Origin: Pseudomonas fluorescens Q2-87
GTDB lineage: Bacteria > Pseudomonadota > Gammaproteobacteria > Pseudomonadales > Pseudomonadaceae
Assembly (NCBI RefSeq): GCF_000281895.1
Contig: NZ_CM001558.1
Coordinates: forward strand, 5,026,556-5,090,555
Length of the DNA stretch: 64,000 nt
Direction of reading: 5' to 3'
Shown here: one piece after another, positions 15,102 through 23,634 of the stretch
Layout of the letters: each line of letters begins with the position of its first letter
How positions within the stretch are numbered: the stretch's first letter is position 1
Translations under genes and position numbers: made by a program
Notes under the pieces: generated by a model
Told to the model about the DNA's origin: nothing
Databases searched by the model: none
Seen by the model: the letters and a program-made list of their open reading frames with translations, nothing else

Positions 15102-16151
15102 ATGTTCACCCTGCCCCGCCGCTCTTCCTCGTTGTCAGTGTTATCGGCGTTGTTTGTAATGCTCGGCGGTTGCAGCGTCAACGGCAGTTACCCCGACGCG
15201 ATTGAACCGGACGCTGCCAAGTTGCGGTTCGTCGCCAATACCAGCAACGCCACACTGGATTATTTCGACGCAGCTCATTGCGACGGGCAAGCCACGGGCA
15301 TTCTCAACAATCTGCTGCTGAGCGATACCGCGCGGCGGGTGGGGATGAGCGTTCCGGCGCCCAAGGACGCCAAGGGTTATCTGGAGGTCAAGCTCAAGCC
15401 CGGCGAGCAGATTTACTTGCGCACCAACATGAACACGGGTTATGCCGTGTGCGGCAAGGGCTTCAACTTTACCCCCGAAGCCAATGCGGAATACGAGGTG
15501 ACCTTCAAGTCCGAGAAGAACTTTTGCCAGACTCAGTTGCAACGCTTGCAACGGGTCGATGGCAAGGACGTGCGCACGCCGATTCCGCTCTTGAAGAAAG
15601 ACTTCCCGGCCTGCGCCGGTCGCAATGCGCTGTTTCCCAAAACCTACCCGGACACGCCCCATCGCCTGGAGCTGATGAACCGGGTCATCGACAAAAGCCT
15701 GGTCGTCACCGTAAAGGCCGACCCGGCCAAAGAAAAAATCGAGCCTTATTCGCCCGAGAAGCTGGACACCTTGATCAGCGAACGCAAGGCCAAGCTCGGC
15801 TTCGAGCTGCCGGCTGACTACTGGACGCTGTACCGGGAAAACCTGAAGACGTTTGGCGATGACATGGCGCAGAACAAAGCGCGCTCGATGGAACGCTTCA
15901 AGGACGAATACCAGGTGCGCCTGCGGCAGTTGAAGGATGAGCAGTTGGAACAATGGGCGTTGCCCAAAACCGCCAATGCCAAGCCGGAGAAAGCCGAGAT
16001 CGACCTGGACGTCGCGATGATGGTGGAGTACTTCCGGATCGGGAATGGGGTGACGGTCGAAGCGGTAGGTCATCACTTGGAGAGGATGGCGCAAATGGAT
16101 GAGCGTTACGGGGTATGTGCGCGGTTTGCGGAGTGCTGGAAACGCAACTAG
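15102..16151 (+). CDS. Putative lipoprotein of unknown function
   Basis: 349 residues. A signal peptide ending in the lipobox VMLGGC (Cys24) predicts a lipid-anchored envelope protein. The mature N-terminal half (SNATLDYFDAAHCDGQATG ... GEQIYLRTNMNTGYAVCGKG) contains several Cys that could form disulfides in the periplasm (AHC, VCGKG, FCQTQ, ACAGR). The C-terminal half is helical and charged and ends YGVCARFAECWKRN. I recognise no enzyme motif. The gene has its own leader and no operon partner; the short region after it leads into a glutathione-S-transferase remnant. Confidence 0.78.
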   Translation: MFTLPRRSSSLSVLSALFVMLGGCSVNGSYPDAIEPDAAKLRFVANTSNATLDYFDAAHCDGQATGILNNLLLSDTARRVGMSVPAPKDAKGYLEVKLKPGEQIYLRTNMNTGYAVCGKGFNFTPEANAEYEVTFKSEKNFCQTQLQRLQRVDGKDVRTPIPLLKKDFPACAGRNALFPKTYPDTPHRLELMNRVIDKSLVVTVKADPAKEKIEPYSPEKLDTLISERKAKLGFELPADYWTLYRENLKTFGDDMAQNKARSMERFKDEYQVRLRQLKDEQLEQWALPKTANAKPEKAEIDLDVAMMVEYFRIGNGVTVEAVGHHLERMAQMDERYGVCARFAECWKRN

Positions 16152-16468
16152 TAGGAACACTTTCCAGGCTGAACACCGAAAAGTGCAAGAGGCAGGTGAT
16201 GCTTTTGCACTGCTGATTGATCACCCCCATGCTCCAGCCATCCGGCGCGGTGTGGGCAGGTATGCGGCACTTCAAAGTGCTGGTCGTCGATGACAACAGC
16301 AAACGTACCTGGGCGAACCACCAGAGCTGGCCCAGCATCGGGTCGCCCTTCAGACAGATTGAGCCTCACCACGTCGTAATCGATGCTTGCCTCTTTCAAG
16401 AAAATACTGATTTTCTGCCCGTTGGGCGTATCTGCCGTATAGAGCGTAATGGCGGAAGCCGTGGTCAT
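16148..16468 (-). pseudogene. Glutathione S-transferase remnant, N-terminal fragment
   Basis: From the ATG at 16468 the protein starts like a GST thioredoxin-fold domain (SAITLYTADTPNGQKISIFL then DYDVVRLNLSEG), down to about 16340. After that the family pattern breaks: the normal LNPNG-IPAI-D and ESGAI--YL parts are missing or scrambled (VIDDQHFEVPHT is the only trace), and the C-terminal helical domain is absent. At about 110 codons it is half the usual 200-230. I read it as a decaying gene. It is divergent from the E1-like gene, so the promoter region between them may still be used. Confidence 0.65.
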
Positions 16469-16494
16469 GAGGAACTCCATTTCAGGTGGATTTC

Positions 16495-16508
16495 ATTGCA
16501 TTTGCAAT
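16495..16508. promoter_or_regulatory. Palindrome ATTGCATTTGCAAT, likely MarR-type operator
   Basis: The core TTGCA-TT-TGCAA matches TTGCA-TC-TGCAA in the strong palindrome before the AceE-like gene (18193-18212). It lies 56 bp before the start of the truncated E1 gene, in a position suited to control it by the neighbouring MarR protein. Confidence 0.5.
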
Positions 16509-16563
16509 CATATTGAGCCGTGCCGTATGGTGCAAGCACGACGGAACGCACGGAGATTGTGGA

Positions 16564-17664
16564 ATGATCGGCTTTGCCAGCTTCAGCAAAACACCAGAGA
16601 CCCGCCTGGCCGCCCAGGCCTGTATCAACAAGATCCGAACGCTTTCAGAGCTGCACGCCAGCGGTTTTTCCTCGCCGCTCTACACCATGATCGATATCGC
16701 CAATCGCCTCGAGAGGGACCCGGGAACCGCCCGGCATGTCTGGGTGATCCGCGCCAACAAGCAACCTGAAGTCGAGAACTGTCACACCCGCATCAGTGCC
16801 TGGCCCCTGCGTTTGAGTCCTGCCGCACGCGCCAGCGAAAAGCCGCTGCTGTATCTGACCAGCTCGGCGACATCGGCGGAACTTTGCGCGCTGTCGAACG
16901 AGTCCGCCAACCGGGGCATTTTGTGCAACGACATCGAAACCTTGCCTTCGCGATGGCCTAAAGGCGTTCACCCTTGGATGCCACTTTGGCTAGTGGCCAA
17001 CCCACAATGCCTGCCCTTCGATCCGGCCAGCGGTGCCGAAGCGCACGCCATTGCCCTGGCCGCTTTGCAGAGCCTGTACGTGGAGGGTAACGACGGTTTT
17101 TATTACATGGCGCTTCACGATGAGCCCAACGATTTCCTCGGTCCCGTCGGCAACATCAGTGCGAGCCAGGCACTCAAGGGAATGTACAAGCTCACCGAGA
17201 TCGAAACTGATGTAGGAGCGCCCCAGGTTCGCTTGCTGGGCGCCGGGTTGGCGTTGCAGTCGGTGATGAGCGCAGCACGGATGCTGGGTGAACACTGGGG
17301 CATCGCGAGTGAACTGTGGAGCTGCCCCAGCTACACCCGCCTGGCCCGTGACGCGGACAAAGCCCAACGCTGGAACCGCCTGCACCCTGAAAAGCCGAAG
17401 CGGTCCGCGCATCTGCTCGATTGCCTGGGCGCGGGGAGGAGCCCGGTCGTCGCCGTGACGGGCTACGCGCAGCACGTCGCCGCTCAGATCGGCGCACATG
17501 TCACGTCAAGGTTCGTAGCGCTCGGCGCCGATTCGACCGGAACCTCTTCGCAAGCCGTGGATAAACACTGGATCGTGGTGCTGGCGCTGCAAGCGCTGGC
17601 TCAGGAAGGTGTCATCGAACAGACGTGCGTCAAGCAGGCGATGAGTCGGTATCTGTTGCAATGA
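16564..17664 (+). CDS. Stand-alone C-terminal half of a pyruvate-dehydrogenase-type E1
   Basis: 366 residues from the ATG at 16564 (GGAG about 10 bases upstream). Residues ~145-366 align with the C-terminal third of the AceE-like protein encoded at 18301 (its residues ~655-889): DGFYYMALHDEPN against DIFYYITVLNENY, LKGMYKL against LKGMYRL, and ERWNLLHPE-like RWNRLHPEKP. The first ~145 residues match nothing I know, and the thiamine-pyrophosphate motif (GDG...N) is absent, so it cannot be a complete decarboxylase. The frame is intact with no stop, so it is probably expressed. It may be a regulatory or structural partner of the full E1, or a degenerate copy. The MarR gene follows convergently. 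Confidence 0.78.
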   Translation: MIGFASFSKTPETRLAAQACINKIRTLSELHASGFSSPLYTMIDIANRLERDPGTARHVWVIRANKQPEVENCHTRISAWPLRLSPAARASEKPLLYLTSSATSAELCALSNESANRGILCNDIETLPSRWPKGVHPWMPLWLVANPQCLPFDPASGAEAHAIALAALQSLYVEGNDGFYYMALHDEPNDFLGPVGNISASQALKGMYKLTEIETDVGAPQVRLLGAGLALQSVMSAARMLGEHWGIASELWSCPSYTRLARDADKAQRWNRLHPEKPKRSAHLLDCLGAGRSPVVAVTGYAQHVAAQIGAHVTSRFVALGADSTGTSSQAVDKHWIVVLALQALAQEGVIEQTCVKQAMSRYLLQ

Positions 17665-17674
17665 AGCGTAGCGT

Positions 17675-18127
17675 TCACTTTGCTCGACCGCTGCCGCGCG
17701 CGGCATTGGCCGCGCGCTCCAGCGCTTGGCTGAAGACCCGCTGCTGGTCGTCGTCGAATTGTGACAGGAACAATTCGTCCACCGCGCCTTCGTAGATTTT
17801 CCACATCTTCTTGCGCAGCGCTTTTCCGCTCTCGGTGATGGCGGCATACGCACCTCGACCGTCATCGCTGGCGCGGCTGCGGGTGACCAGGCCTTCCGCC
17901 TCCAGGCGGTCCACCAGGCGGGTGAGGTTGTAGCGCTCGATGGCCATGACGTCGGCCAGCTCGCTCATGCGACGTGCGCCGTCCGGGCCGCTTTCCAGGC
18001 CCCATAACGCGTCGTACCAGGCGTAGGCAGGCAGCCCGGCGGCCGCCAGCCGGCGCTCGATTTCGCGGATCAGGCAACGGTGGGCCCTGACGAATCTGAA
18101 CCAGGTATCCGGCTCGTTGGAAGACAT
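17675..18127 (-). CDS. MarR family transcriptional regulator
   Basis: 150 residues with the winged-helix pattern of the family: MSELADVMAIERYNLTRLVDRLEAEGLVTR followed by the wing DDGRGAYAAITESGKAL. Known: MarR proteins are dimeric repressors that bind short palindromes and let go on ligand or oxidant binding. It is divergent from the AceE-like gene, and the 173-bp space between them holds a perfect 20-bp palindrome and a second TAGTTGCA half-site. Inferred: represses itself, the AceE-like gene and probably the truncated E1 gene. The ligand is unknown. Confidence 0.92.
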   Translation of the reverse strand: MSSNEPDTWFRFVRAHRCLIREIERRLAAAGLPAYAWYDALWGLESGPDGARRMSELADVMAIERYNLTRLVDRLEAEGLVTRSRASDDGRGAYAAITESGKALRKKMWKIYEGAVDELFLSQFDDDQQRVFSQALERAANAARGSGRAK

Positions 18128-18151
18128 GCAGCACCTTTCTTAGAAATCGAT

Positions 18152-18166
18152 TTAGTTGCAATTGTA
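18152..18166. promoter_or_regulatory. TAGTTGCAATTG half-site near the marR start
   Basis: Contains the TAGTTGCA half of the palindrome at 18193-18212, 25 bp from the marR start codon, which fits autoregulation. Confidence 0.45.
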
Positions 18167-18192
18167 GCGCGCGGCAGGCTAAGTTCTCGCAC

Positions 18193-18212
18193 GTAGTTGC
18201 ATCTGCAACTAC
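18193..18212. promoter_or_regulatory. Perfect 20-bp palindrome, probable MarR operator
   Basis: GTAGTTGCATCTGCAACTAC has two 9-base arms around TC. It sits in the marR/AceE-like intergenic region, 89 bp before the enzyme start. TAGTTGC-type palindromes are known MarR-family binding sites. Confidence 0.75.
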
Positions 18213-18300
18213 AAAATTCTCGAAGGTTGGCGTCGACCCACGCCCCTTAGTCAGGCACCAAACGACTCGGTGCTGCAGCACTGTCCAGGAGACGACAACG

Positions 18301-20970
18301 ATGGCACAACAATCCATGTTTCTCGACGAGGATCCACAAGAGACTCGCGAATGGCTCGAATCCATTGAATCGGTGGCGAGTGTCGAAGGGCGTCCTCGCG
18401 CCCACTACCTGATCGACCAGATGCTTGATTTCGACGCCAACCGCCACGGCGATTTCTACGGTCGCGTGACGACGCCCTACGTCAATACGATACCGGTCGA
18501 CCGCCAGCAGCCCTACCCCGGCGACCTGGCCGTGGAGCGCCGGATCAACGCCTATATTCGCTGGAACGCGCTGGCCATGGTGCTGCGCGCCGGCAAACAT
18601 TCGAACGTGGGTGGGCACATCGCGTCCTACGCGTCGGCGGCGATTTTGTATGACGTCGGCTTCGAGCATTTTTTCCGTGGCCGCACCGAGCAGTTCGCCG
18701 GTGACATGCTGTACATCCAGGGCCACTCCTCACCTGGCATCTACGCACGCGCCTATCTGGAAGGACGCCTGAGCGAGGATCAGCTGGATAACTTTCGTCG
18801 CGAGACCGATCGCGATGGCGTCTCGTCCTATCCGCATCCACGACTGATGCCGGACTTCTGGCAGTTCCCGACGGTGTCCATGGGGCTCGGCCCTATCACG
18901 GCCGCGTACCAGGCGCGATTCATGCGCTACCTGGAAGATCGCGGCCTGAAGGAACACCAGGGCCGCAAAGTCTGGGCGTTCCTCGGTGACGGTGAAATGG
19001 ACCAGCCGGAATCGCTGGCGGCGATTTCCCTGGCGGGTCGGGAGAAGCTCGACAACATCATCTTTGTCGTCAACTGCAACCTGCAACGCCTGGACGGCCC
19101 GGTGCGTGGCAACAGCAAGGTGATTCAGGAATTCGAAAGCCTGTACCGGGCGGCCGGCTGGAATGTGATCAAGGTGATCTGGGGCAGCGGCTGGGATGCC
19201 CTGCTGGAAAAGGACAAGAGCGGCCTGCTGCGCCAGCGGATGATGGAGTGCGTGGACGGCGACTACCAGAACTACAAATCCCAGAATGGCGCCTATGTGC
19301 GCGAGCACTTCTTTGGAAAGTATCCTGAGCTGTTGGAGCTGGTCAGCGACCTGAGCGATGACGAGATCTGGAAGCTGTCTCGCGGCGGCCACGACCCTGA
19401 GAAGGTCCACAACGCCTATGCCGCCGCCATGCGCCATACCGGCGGGCCGACCGTCATCCTGGCCAAGACCGTTAAAGGTTTCGGCATGGGCGAAGCCGGT
19501 GAAGGCCAGAATATCAACCACCAACTCAAGAAAATGGGTGACGACGCGGTCAAGGCGTTCCGTGATCGGTTCGGACTGGAACTCAGCGATGACCAGTTGG
19601 GCGACATGCCTTACCTCAAGCCGGCTGCGGACAGCGTCGAGGCCCTTTACCTGCAAGCCAGGCGCAACCAATTGGGTGGCTACATCCCGGCCCGTTTCAA
19701 TGCCGTGGCGCCCTTGCAGGTTCCACCCCTGTCGGCCTTGGACACACAGCTCAAAGGCACCGGCGAACGGGCCATCTCCACGACCATGGCGTTCGTACGC
19801 ATTCTCGGCACGCTGCTCAAGGACCCGAACATCGGCAAGCTGATCGTGCCCATTGTCCCGGACGAATCACGTACCTTCGGCATGGAAAGCCTGTTCCGCC
19901 AGATCGGTATCCATTCCCACGTCGGCCAGCTGTATACGCCCCAAGACGCCGGCCAGCTGAGCTACTACAAAGAAGCCCGGGACGGCCAGATCATGCAGGA
20001 GGGGCTGAACGAATCCGGCGGGATTTCTTCGTGGATCGCTGCCAGTACGTCCTACAGCACCCACGGCGTGATGACGGTGCCCTTCTACATCTTTTATTCG
20101 ATGTTTGGCTTCCAGCGCGTCGGCGACCTCGCCTGGGCGGCAGGTGACGCACGCGCCCGCGGCTTCCTGCTCGGCGCCACCTCCGGCAGGACCACGCTGA
20201 TGGGCGAAGGCCTGCAACATGACGACGGTCACAGCCATGTGCTGTCGTCGACTATCCCATGCTGCGTGTCCTATGACCCGACCTACGCATATGAACTGGC
20301 TGTAATCATCCAGGATGGCATGCGGCGGATGTATGCCGAAAACGAAGACATCTTTTATTACATCACCGTGCTGAACGAAAACTACGCCCATCCAGCGATG
20401 CCCGAAGGCGTCGAGCACGGCATCCTCAAGGGCATGTACCGGCTCTCGGCGCCTGAAAAAACTGTCGAAGGCAAGCATGTCCAGCTGATGGGCTGTGGTT
20501 CGATTCTTCAGGAAGTGGTCGCGGCAGCTCAGTTGCTGGAACAGGACTTCGGCGTCAGCAGCGAAGTCTGGAGCGTTACCAGCCTGACCGAACTGCGTCG
20601 CGATGGGCAGGAAGCCGAACGCTGGAACCTGCTGCATCCCGAGCATGCGCCGCGTATCGGTTATGTGGAAAGTTGCCTGCAGGACAAACAGGGGCCGATG
20701 GTGGTCGCGACTGACTACATGAAGATATTCGCCGATCAGATTCGCCCGTTCGTAGCCAATCGCCGCTTCGTGGCCCTCGGCACCGACGGTTTCGGCCAAT
20801 CGGATACCCGCGAGTCGCTGCGCAGGTTCTTCGAAGTGGATCGGCACTTCATCGCCCTCGCGGCGTTGAAGGCTCTGGCCGACGACGGAAAAATGCCTCG
20901 GGAAAAAGTAGCCGAGGCGATCAGGCTCTACGGCATTGATCCGCAAAAGCAGAACCCTGCAAAGGTTTGA
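18301..20970 (+). CDS. Homodimeric pyruvate-dehydrogenase-type E1 (AceE/MdeB-like)
   Basis: 889 residues, close to AceE (about 885). It is a thiamine-pyrophosphate 2-oxoacid decarboxylase: the cofactor motif begins at FLGDGEMDQPES (~228) and continues to NCNLQRLDGPVRGN (~257-270). The C-terminal domain holds LKGMYRL, WSVTSLTELRRDG and ERWNLLHPE. Known: AceE feeds acetyl groups to E2 (AceF); Pseudomonas also carries paralogues such as MdeB, which act on 2-oxobutyrate. No E2 or E3 gene is nearby, so the protein either borrows the main complex or acts on another oxoacid. The MarR-type operator upstream points to substrate-inducible use rather than the housekeeping enzyme. A strong hairpin follows. 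Confidence 0.93.
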   Translation: MAQQSMFLDEDPQETREWLESIESVASVEGRPRAHYLIDQMLDFDANRHGDFYGRVTTPYVNTIPVDRQQPYPGDLAVERRINAYIRWNALAMVLRAGKHSNVGGHIASYASAAILYDVGFEHFFRGRTEQFAGDMLYIQGHSSPGIYARAYLEGRLSEDQLDNFRRETDRDGVSSYPHPRLMPDFWQFPTVSMGLGPITAAYQARFMRYLEDRGLKEHQGRKVWAFLGDGEMDQPESLAAISLAGREKLDNIIFVVNCNLQRLDGPVRGNSKVIQEFESLYRAAGWNVIKVIWGSGWDALLEKDKSGLLRQRMMECVDGDYQNYKSQNGAYVREHFFGKYPELLELVSDLSDDEIWKLSRGGHDPEKVHNAYAAAMRHTGGPTVILAKTVKGFGMGEAGEGQNINHQLKKMGDDAVKAFRDRFGLELSDDQLGDMPYLKPAADSVEALYLQARRNQLGGYIPARFNAVAPLQVPPLSALDTQLKGTGERAISTTMAFVRILGTLLKDPNIGKLIVPIVPDESRTFGMESLFRQIGIHSHVGQLYTPQDAGQLSYYKEARDGQIMQEGLNESGGISSWIAASTSYSTHGVMTVPFYIFYSMFGFQRVGDLAWAAGDARARGFLLGATSGRTTLMGEGLQHDDGHSHVLSSTIPCCVSYDPTYAYELAVIIQDGMRRMYAENEDIFYYITVLNENYAHPAMPEGVEHGILKGMYRLSAPEKTVEGKHVQLMGCGSILQEVVAAAQLLEQDFGVSSEVWSVTSLTELRRDGQEAERWNLLHPEHAPRIGYVESCLQDKQGPMVVATDYMKIFADQIRPFVANRRFVALGTDGFGQSDTRESLRRFFEVDRHFIALAALKALADDGKMPREKVAEAIRLYGIDPQKQNPAKV

Positions 20971-20979
20971 GCCTGAGCC

Positions 20980-21012
20980 TTGCAGCGGCGCCCCCTCAGG
21001 GCGCCGCTGCAA
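20980..21012. terminator. Perfect 14-bp GC-rich hairpin between convergent genes
   Basis: TTGCAGCGGCGCCC and GGGCGCCGCTGCAA pair perfectly around CCTCA. There is no long T tract, but the position between the stops of two convergent genes fits a bidirectional terminator. Confidence 0.7.
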
Positions 21013-21024
21013 CCGTTGGACGTG

Positions 21025-21738
21025 TTATTGCGCCGCTGGCTCAACCACACCCCTAACCCGCTGCAGCATATTGATCAAATGCAGGCGCATCGAAGCCCGC
21101 GCCGCTTCCGCATCCCGCCGCGCCAACGCCGCGTAGATCTGCTCCCGCTCACGCACCACCAATGCCCGATTTTCGCCCGTCTCCGCTGGTCCGGCCTGTT
21201 GCACGACGGCGATCAACGTGTTGCCCACATGGGCCATGGCATCGATAAAGAAGCTGTTGCCGGTGCACTGGGCGATCTGCAAATGGAATTCGAAATCCAC
21301 CTGGGCGCTTTCGTCATTTTCAGCTTCAAGCGCATTCGCCGCATCGAGCGCTGCACGCATGGCCTGCAACTGCTCCGGCGTGGCCCGTTGTGCGGCGATG
21401 CCGGCGGCTTCCACTTCCAGGCTCAGGCGCAGTTCGATGACGGCGAGCGCATCGTAGGCGCCGCCCTTGACGTGTTTGCTGCCCTGGAAATCACCCGGGC
21501 GGGCGGTGTCGACAACGAAGGTGCCGATGCCATGACGGGTTTCGACCAAGCCTTCGGCCTGAAGCCGCGACATGGCTTCGCGAACCACCGTCCGGCTGAC
21601 GCCGCGCTCCTTGATGATGACTTGTTCGGTGGGTAACTTGCTGCCCGCAGGCAAGTCGCCGGCCAGTATCTGCTGCGTCAGGTCGACCACCAGTTGCTGG
21701 GTCATGCTCAGGCGTCGATCGGGTGTGACACGGTCCAT
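21025..21738 (-). CDS. FadR-subfamily GntR regulator
   Basis: 237 residues. An N-terminal winged helix (AGSKLPTEQVIIKERGVSRT, then EAMSRLQAEGLVETRHGIGTFV) is followed by an FCD ligand-binding domain (~95-225) with the metal-binding His/Asp pattern (EFHLQIAQCTGN, LHLINML). Known: FadR-subfamily regulators mostly sense organic acids or sugar acids. It is divergent from a close relative at 21835, about 97 bp apart, and the two share the same domain architecture, which suggests a duplication with split targets. One of them is the likely controller of the sugar-acid locus that follows. Confidence 0.92.
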   Translation of the reverse strand: MDRVTPDRRLSMTQQLVVDLTQQILAGDLPAGSKLPTEQVIIKERGVSRTVVREAMSRLQAEGLVETRHGIGTFVVDTARPGDFQGSKHVKGGAYDALAVIELRLSLEVEAAGIAAQRATPEQLQAMRAALDAANALEAENDESAQVDFEFHLQIAQCTGNSFFIDAMAHVGNTLIAVVQQAGPAETGENRALVVREREQIYAALARRDAEAARASMRLHLINMLQRVRGVVEPAAQ

Positions 21739-21770
21739 TGCAGCTATCCATTAAAGCCAGACGATCGCGC

Positions 21771-21776
21771 ATTATA
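21771..21776 (-). promoter_or_regulatory. -10 box TATAAT for the leftward regulator gene
   Basis: A consensus TATAAT on the minus strand, 33 bp before the start codon at 21738. It is mirrored by the plus-strand box at 21802-21807, so the two -10 elements face away from each other (CATTATAG ... CTATAATG). Confidence 0.55.
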
Positions 21777-21801
21777 GCCGCGACCTAACGGCGAAACGCA
21801 C

Positions 21802-21807
21802 TATAAT
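21802..21807 (+). promoter_or_regulatory. -10 box TATAAT for the rightward regulator gene
   Basis: A consensus TATAAT 27 bp before the ATG at 21835. The -35 regions of the two divergent promoters would overlap, so their transcription is probably competitive. No clear -35 hexamer is visible. Confidence 0.55.
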
Positions 21808-21834
21808 GCCCGCTGATCAAACAAGAGCAAGCCG

Positions 21835-22578
21835 ATGACGGATCAAGCGTTATCTCCATTGAACAAGCCACGCCGCCTCGCCGAAACCCTGGTCGACCGC
21901 TTTGCCCAGCGCATGCGTGAAGGCATTCTCAAGCGCGGCGAAAAGCTCCCCACCGAAGTGCACATCATGGAAGCCGAAGGCGTCAGTCGTTCGGTGGTGC
22001 GTGAGGCGCTTTCGCGCTTGCAGGCAGCGGGGCTGGTGGAGACGCGGCATGGCGTCGGGACCTTTGTCCTGGATATGCCGGCACCGGAGGGCTTTACCCT
22101 CGGTCCCGCGACAATCGCGACGTTGTCGGACGTGCTCAATCTATTGGAGTTTCGCCTGAGCCTGGAAGTCCAGGCCGCTGGCATGGCCGCCGAGCGCGCA
22201 ACGCCCGAAGCCTTGGCCGAGCTGGCCCAGGCCTTGGAGGCGTTGCTGCAAGGGCCGGAAAAGTCCGGCACCACCATCAACGCCGATTTCCAGTTCCATT
22301 TGAAAATCGCCAAGGCGGCCGGCAATTACTACCTGATCGACATCATGAAGCACCTGGGCACGAAGCTGATCCCGCGTACCCGGATGAACTCCGCTTATTC
22401 CGGGCAGAGCGATCGCAGCGCGTACCTGCAAGGGATCAACGCCGAACACCAGCAGATCTTCGACGCCATCGCCAGCGGCAATGTCGATGCGGCGCGGGCG
22501 GCCATGTACTTGCATTTGAGCAATAGCCGCATGCGCCTGTGTGAAACGCAACAGCGCCAGGCGTTCTACAACGAGTAA
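21835..22578 (+). CDS. FadR-subfamily GntR regulator
   Basis: 247 residues with the same layout as its divergent neighbour: winged helix (GEKLPTEVHIMEAEGVSRSV, then EALSRLQAAGLVETRHGVGTFVLD) and FCD domain (~105-235) with DFQFHLKIAKAAGNYY and YLHLSNSRMRL. Known relatives control uptake and breakdown of hexonates, uronates and aldarates. It points toward the porin/ABC/dehydratase locus, whose upstream region contains FadR-like palindromes (30120-30137 and 30247-30270); regulation of that locus is an inference. Confidence 0.92.
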   Translation: MTDQALSPLNKPRRLAETLVDRFAQRMREGILKRGEKLPTEVHIMEAEGVSRSVVREALSRLQAAGLVETRHGVGTFVLDMPAPEGFTLGPATIATLSDVLNLLEFRLSLEVQAAGMAAERATPEALAELAQALEALLQGPEKSGTTINADFQFHLKIAKAAGNYYLIDIMKHLGTKLIPRTRMNSAYSGQSDRSAYLQGINAEHQQIFDAIASGNVDAARAAMYLHLSNSRMRLCETQQRQAFYNE

Positions 22579-22626
22579 GCCCGTCCCCTCTGGCAATGCT
22601 GTTCACTTAAGGTTTGCTTGACTCAC

Positions 22627-22720
22627 TGTGGCGAGGGAGCTTGCTCCCGCTTGAGTGCGAAGCGCTCACAAGAATGGGCCTGCTGCGCAGTCCAGCGGGA
22701 GCAAGCTCCCTCGCCACGGA
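22627..22720. repeat. REP pair (gagggagcttgctccc type, inverted)
   Basis: GTGGCGAGGGAGCTTGCTCC faces GGAGCAAGCTCCCTCGCCAC, with the usual spacer containing CGAAGCGCTCACAAG. It fills the gap between convergent genes. Confidence 0.9.
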
Positions 22721-22778
22721 TTCATCGCCCCCTTGAACGAGCAGCGCTGTCTGTGGGCGCTTGCTCTCACAACCTGGA

Positions 22779-23501
22779 TCAGAAAAAGTTGTACTGAATA
22801 CCGACCCGCAGGCGCAGTTGCCGATCACTGTCGACGGAGTTGACTTTGATATCACCCACTTCAAAGAACGGCGCCCAGCGTTTGTCCCACTTGTACTTGA
22901 CTACAGCATTCTGTTCATAGTCGTCGGTGCCGCCGTTATAACGAATGTAGTTGGCGTCAAAGTAAGTGAGTTGATATTCATAGGCCCACGGCCCTTGGTT
23001 CGCGTAATTGACGTAGACGTCATAGCGATTGATCTTCTGATCGTCCTGACCGTTGTCCGGCACGTCACGGTCGATCTGGTCGCGGTCGAGCTTGGATGAA
23101 TCGTAACGGTAGCGACCGGCAATGCTCAGTTCCTTGGTGATTTTGTAGCCCAGGCGCATGCCGAATTTGTAGGTGGTGGACTCCTCGTCGCTTTCCATGG
23201 CGAACGAAGGTGTCAGCGTCCAGCGGTCATCGATCTTGTGCTGGTAGTTGACGGTAAATTCATGACCGCTGCCGACGGTGTTGTCGAAGGCCACGTCTTC
23301 ACGATCACCGGCGGTCTTGTATTTGAGTTCACCTTCCAGGCCCACGCCATTGTCCAGGCGCATGCCGAACTTGGCACGGTCGGCGTGCATGCGCGATTGT
23401 TCCGCATATTGATGGCGAACGTTGATATAACCGGTATCGGCGTGGGCCACAACCGAGGCGAACAGTGAAGTAACGGTCAGTACGGCGAGTGTCTTTTTCA
23501 T
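22779..23501 (-). CDS. KdgM-type oligogalacturonate porin
   Basis: 240 residues. A signal peptide (MKKTLAVLTVTSLFASVVAHA) is followed by a 12-strand-type barrel that ends in the outer-membrane signature RLRVGIQYNFF. Segments such as GYINVRHQYAEQSRMHADRA, HEFTVNYQHKIDDRWTLTP and YFDANYIRYNGGTDDYEQNA match the KdgM family. Known: KdgM of Dickeya lets oligogalacturonides from pectin cross the outer membrane. It follows the ABC transporter genes in the same direction after a 133-bp gap, so it may be co-transcribed or have its own promoter. It supports an anionic sugar or oligosaccharide as the substrate of the locus. Confidence 0.9.
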   Translation of the reverse strand: MKKTLAVLTVTSLFASVVAHADTGYINVRHQYAEQSRMHADRAKFGMRLDNGVGLEGELKYKTAGDREDVAFDNTVGSGHEFTVNYQHKIDDRWTLTPSFAMESDEESTTYKFGMRLGYKITKELSIAGRYRYDSSKLDRDQIDRDVPDNGQDDQKINRYDVYVNYANQGPWAYEYQLTYFDANYIRYNGGTDDYEQNAVVKYKWDKRWAPFFEVGDIKVNSVDSDRQLRLRVGIQYNFF

Positions 23502-23634
23502 GTTTTTTATTCTTGTGAGTTAAAAGAGCAAGTTGGGTTAAACGTCAAATCGCAGGCGAGCGCGTGCGCAGCATTGATGCCTGGGCTTCAACGTTTTCTA
23601 CGGGTTAAAACAAGTACAACTGATTAATAGAAAC

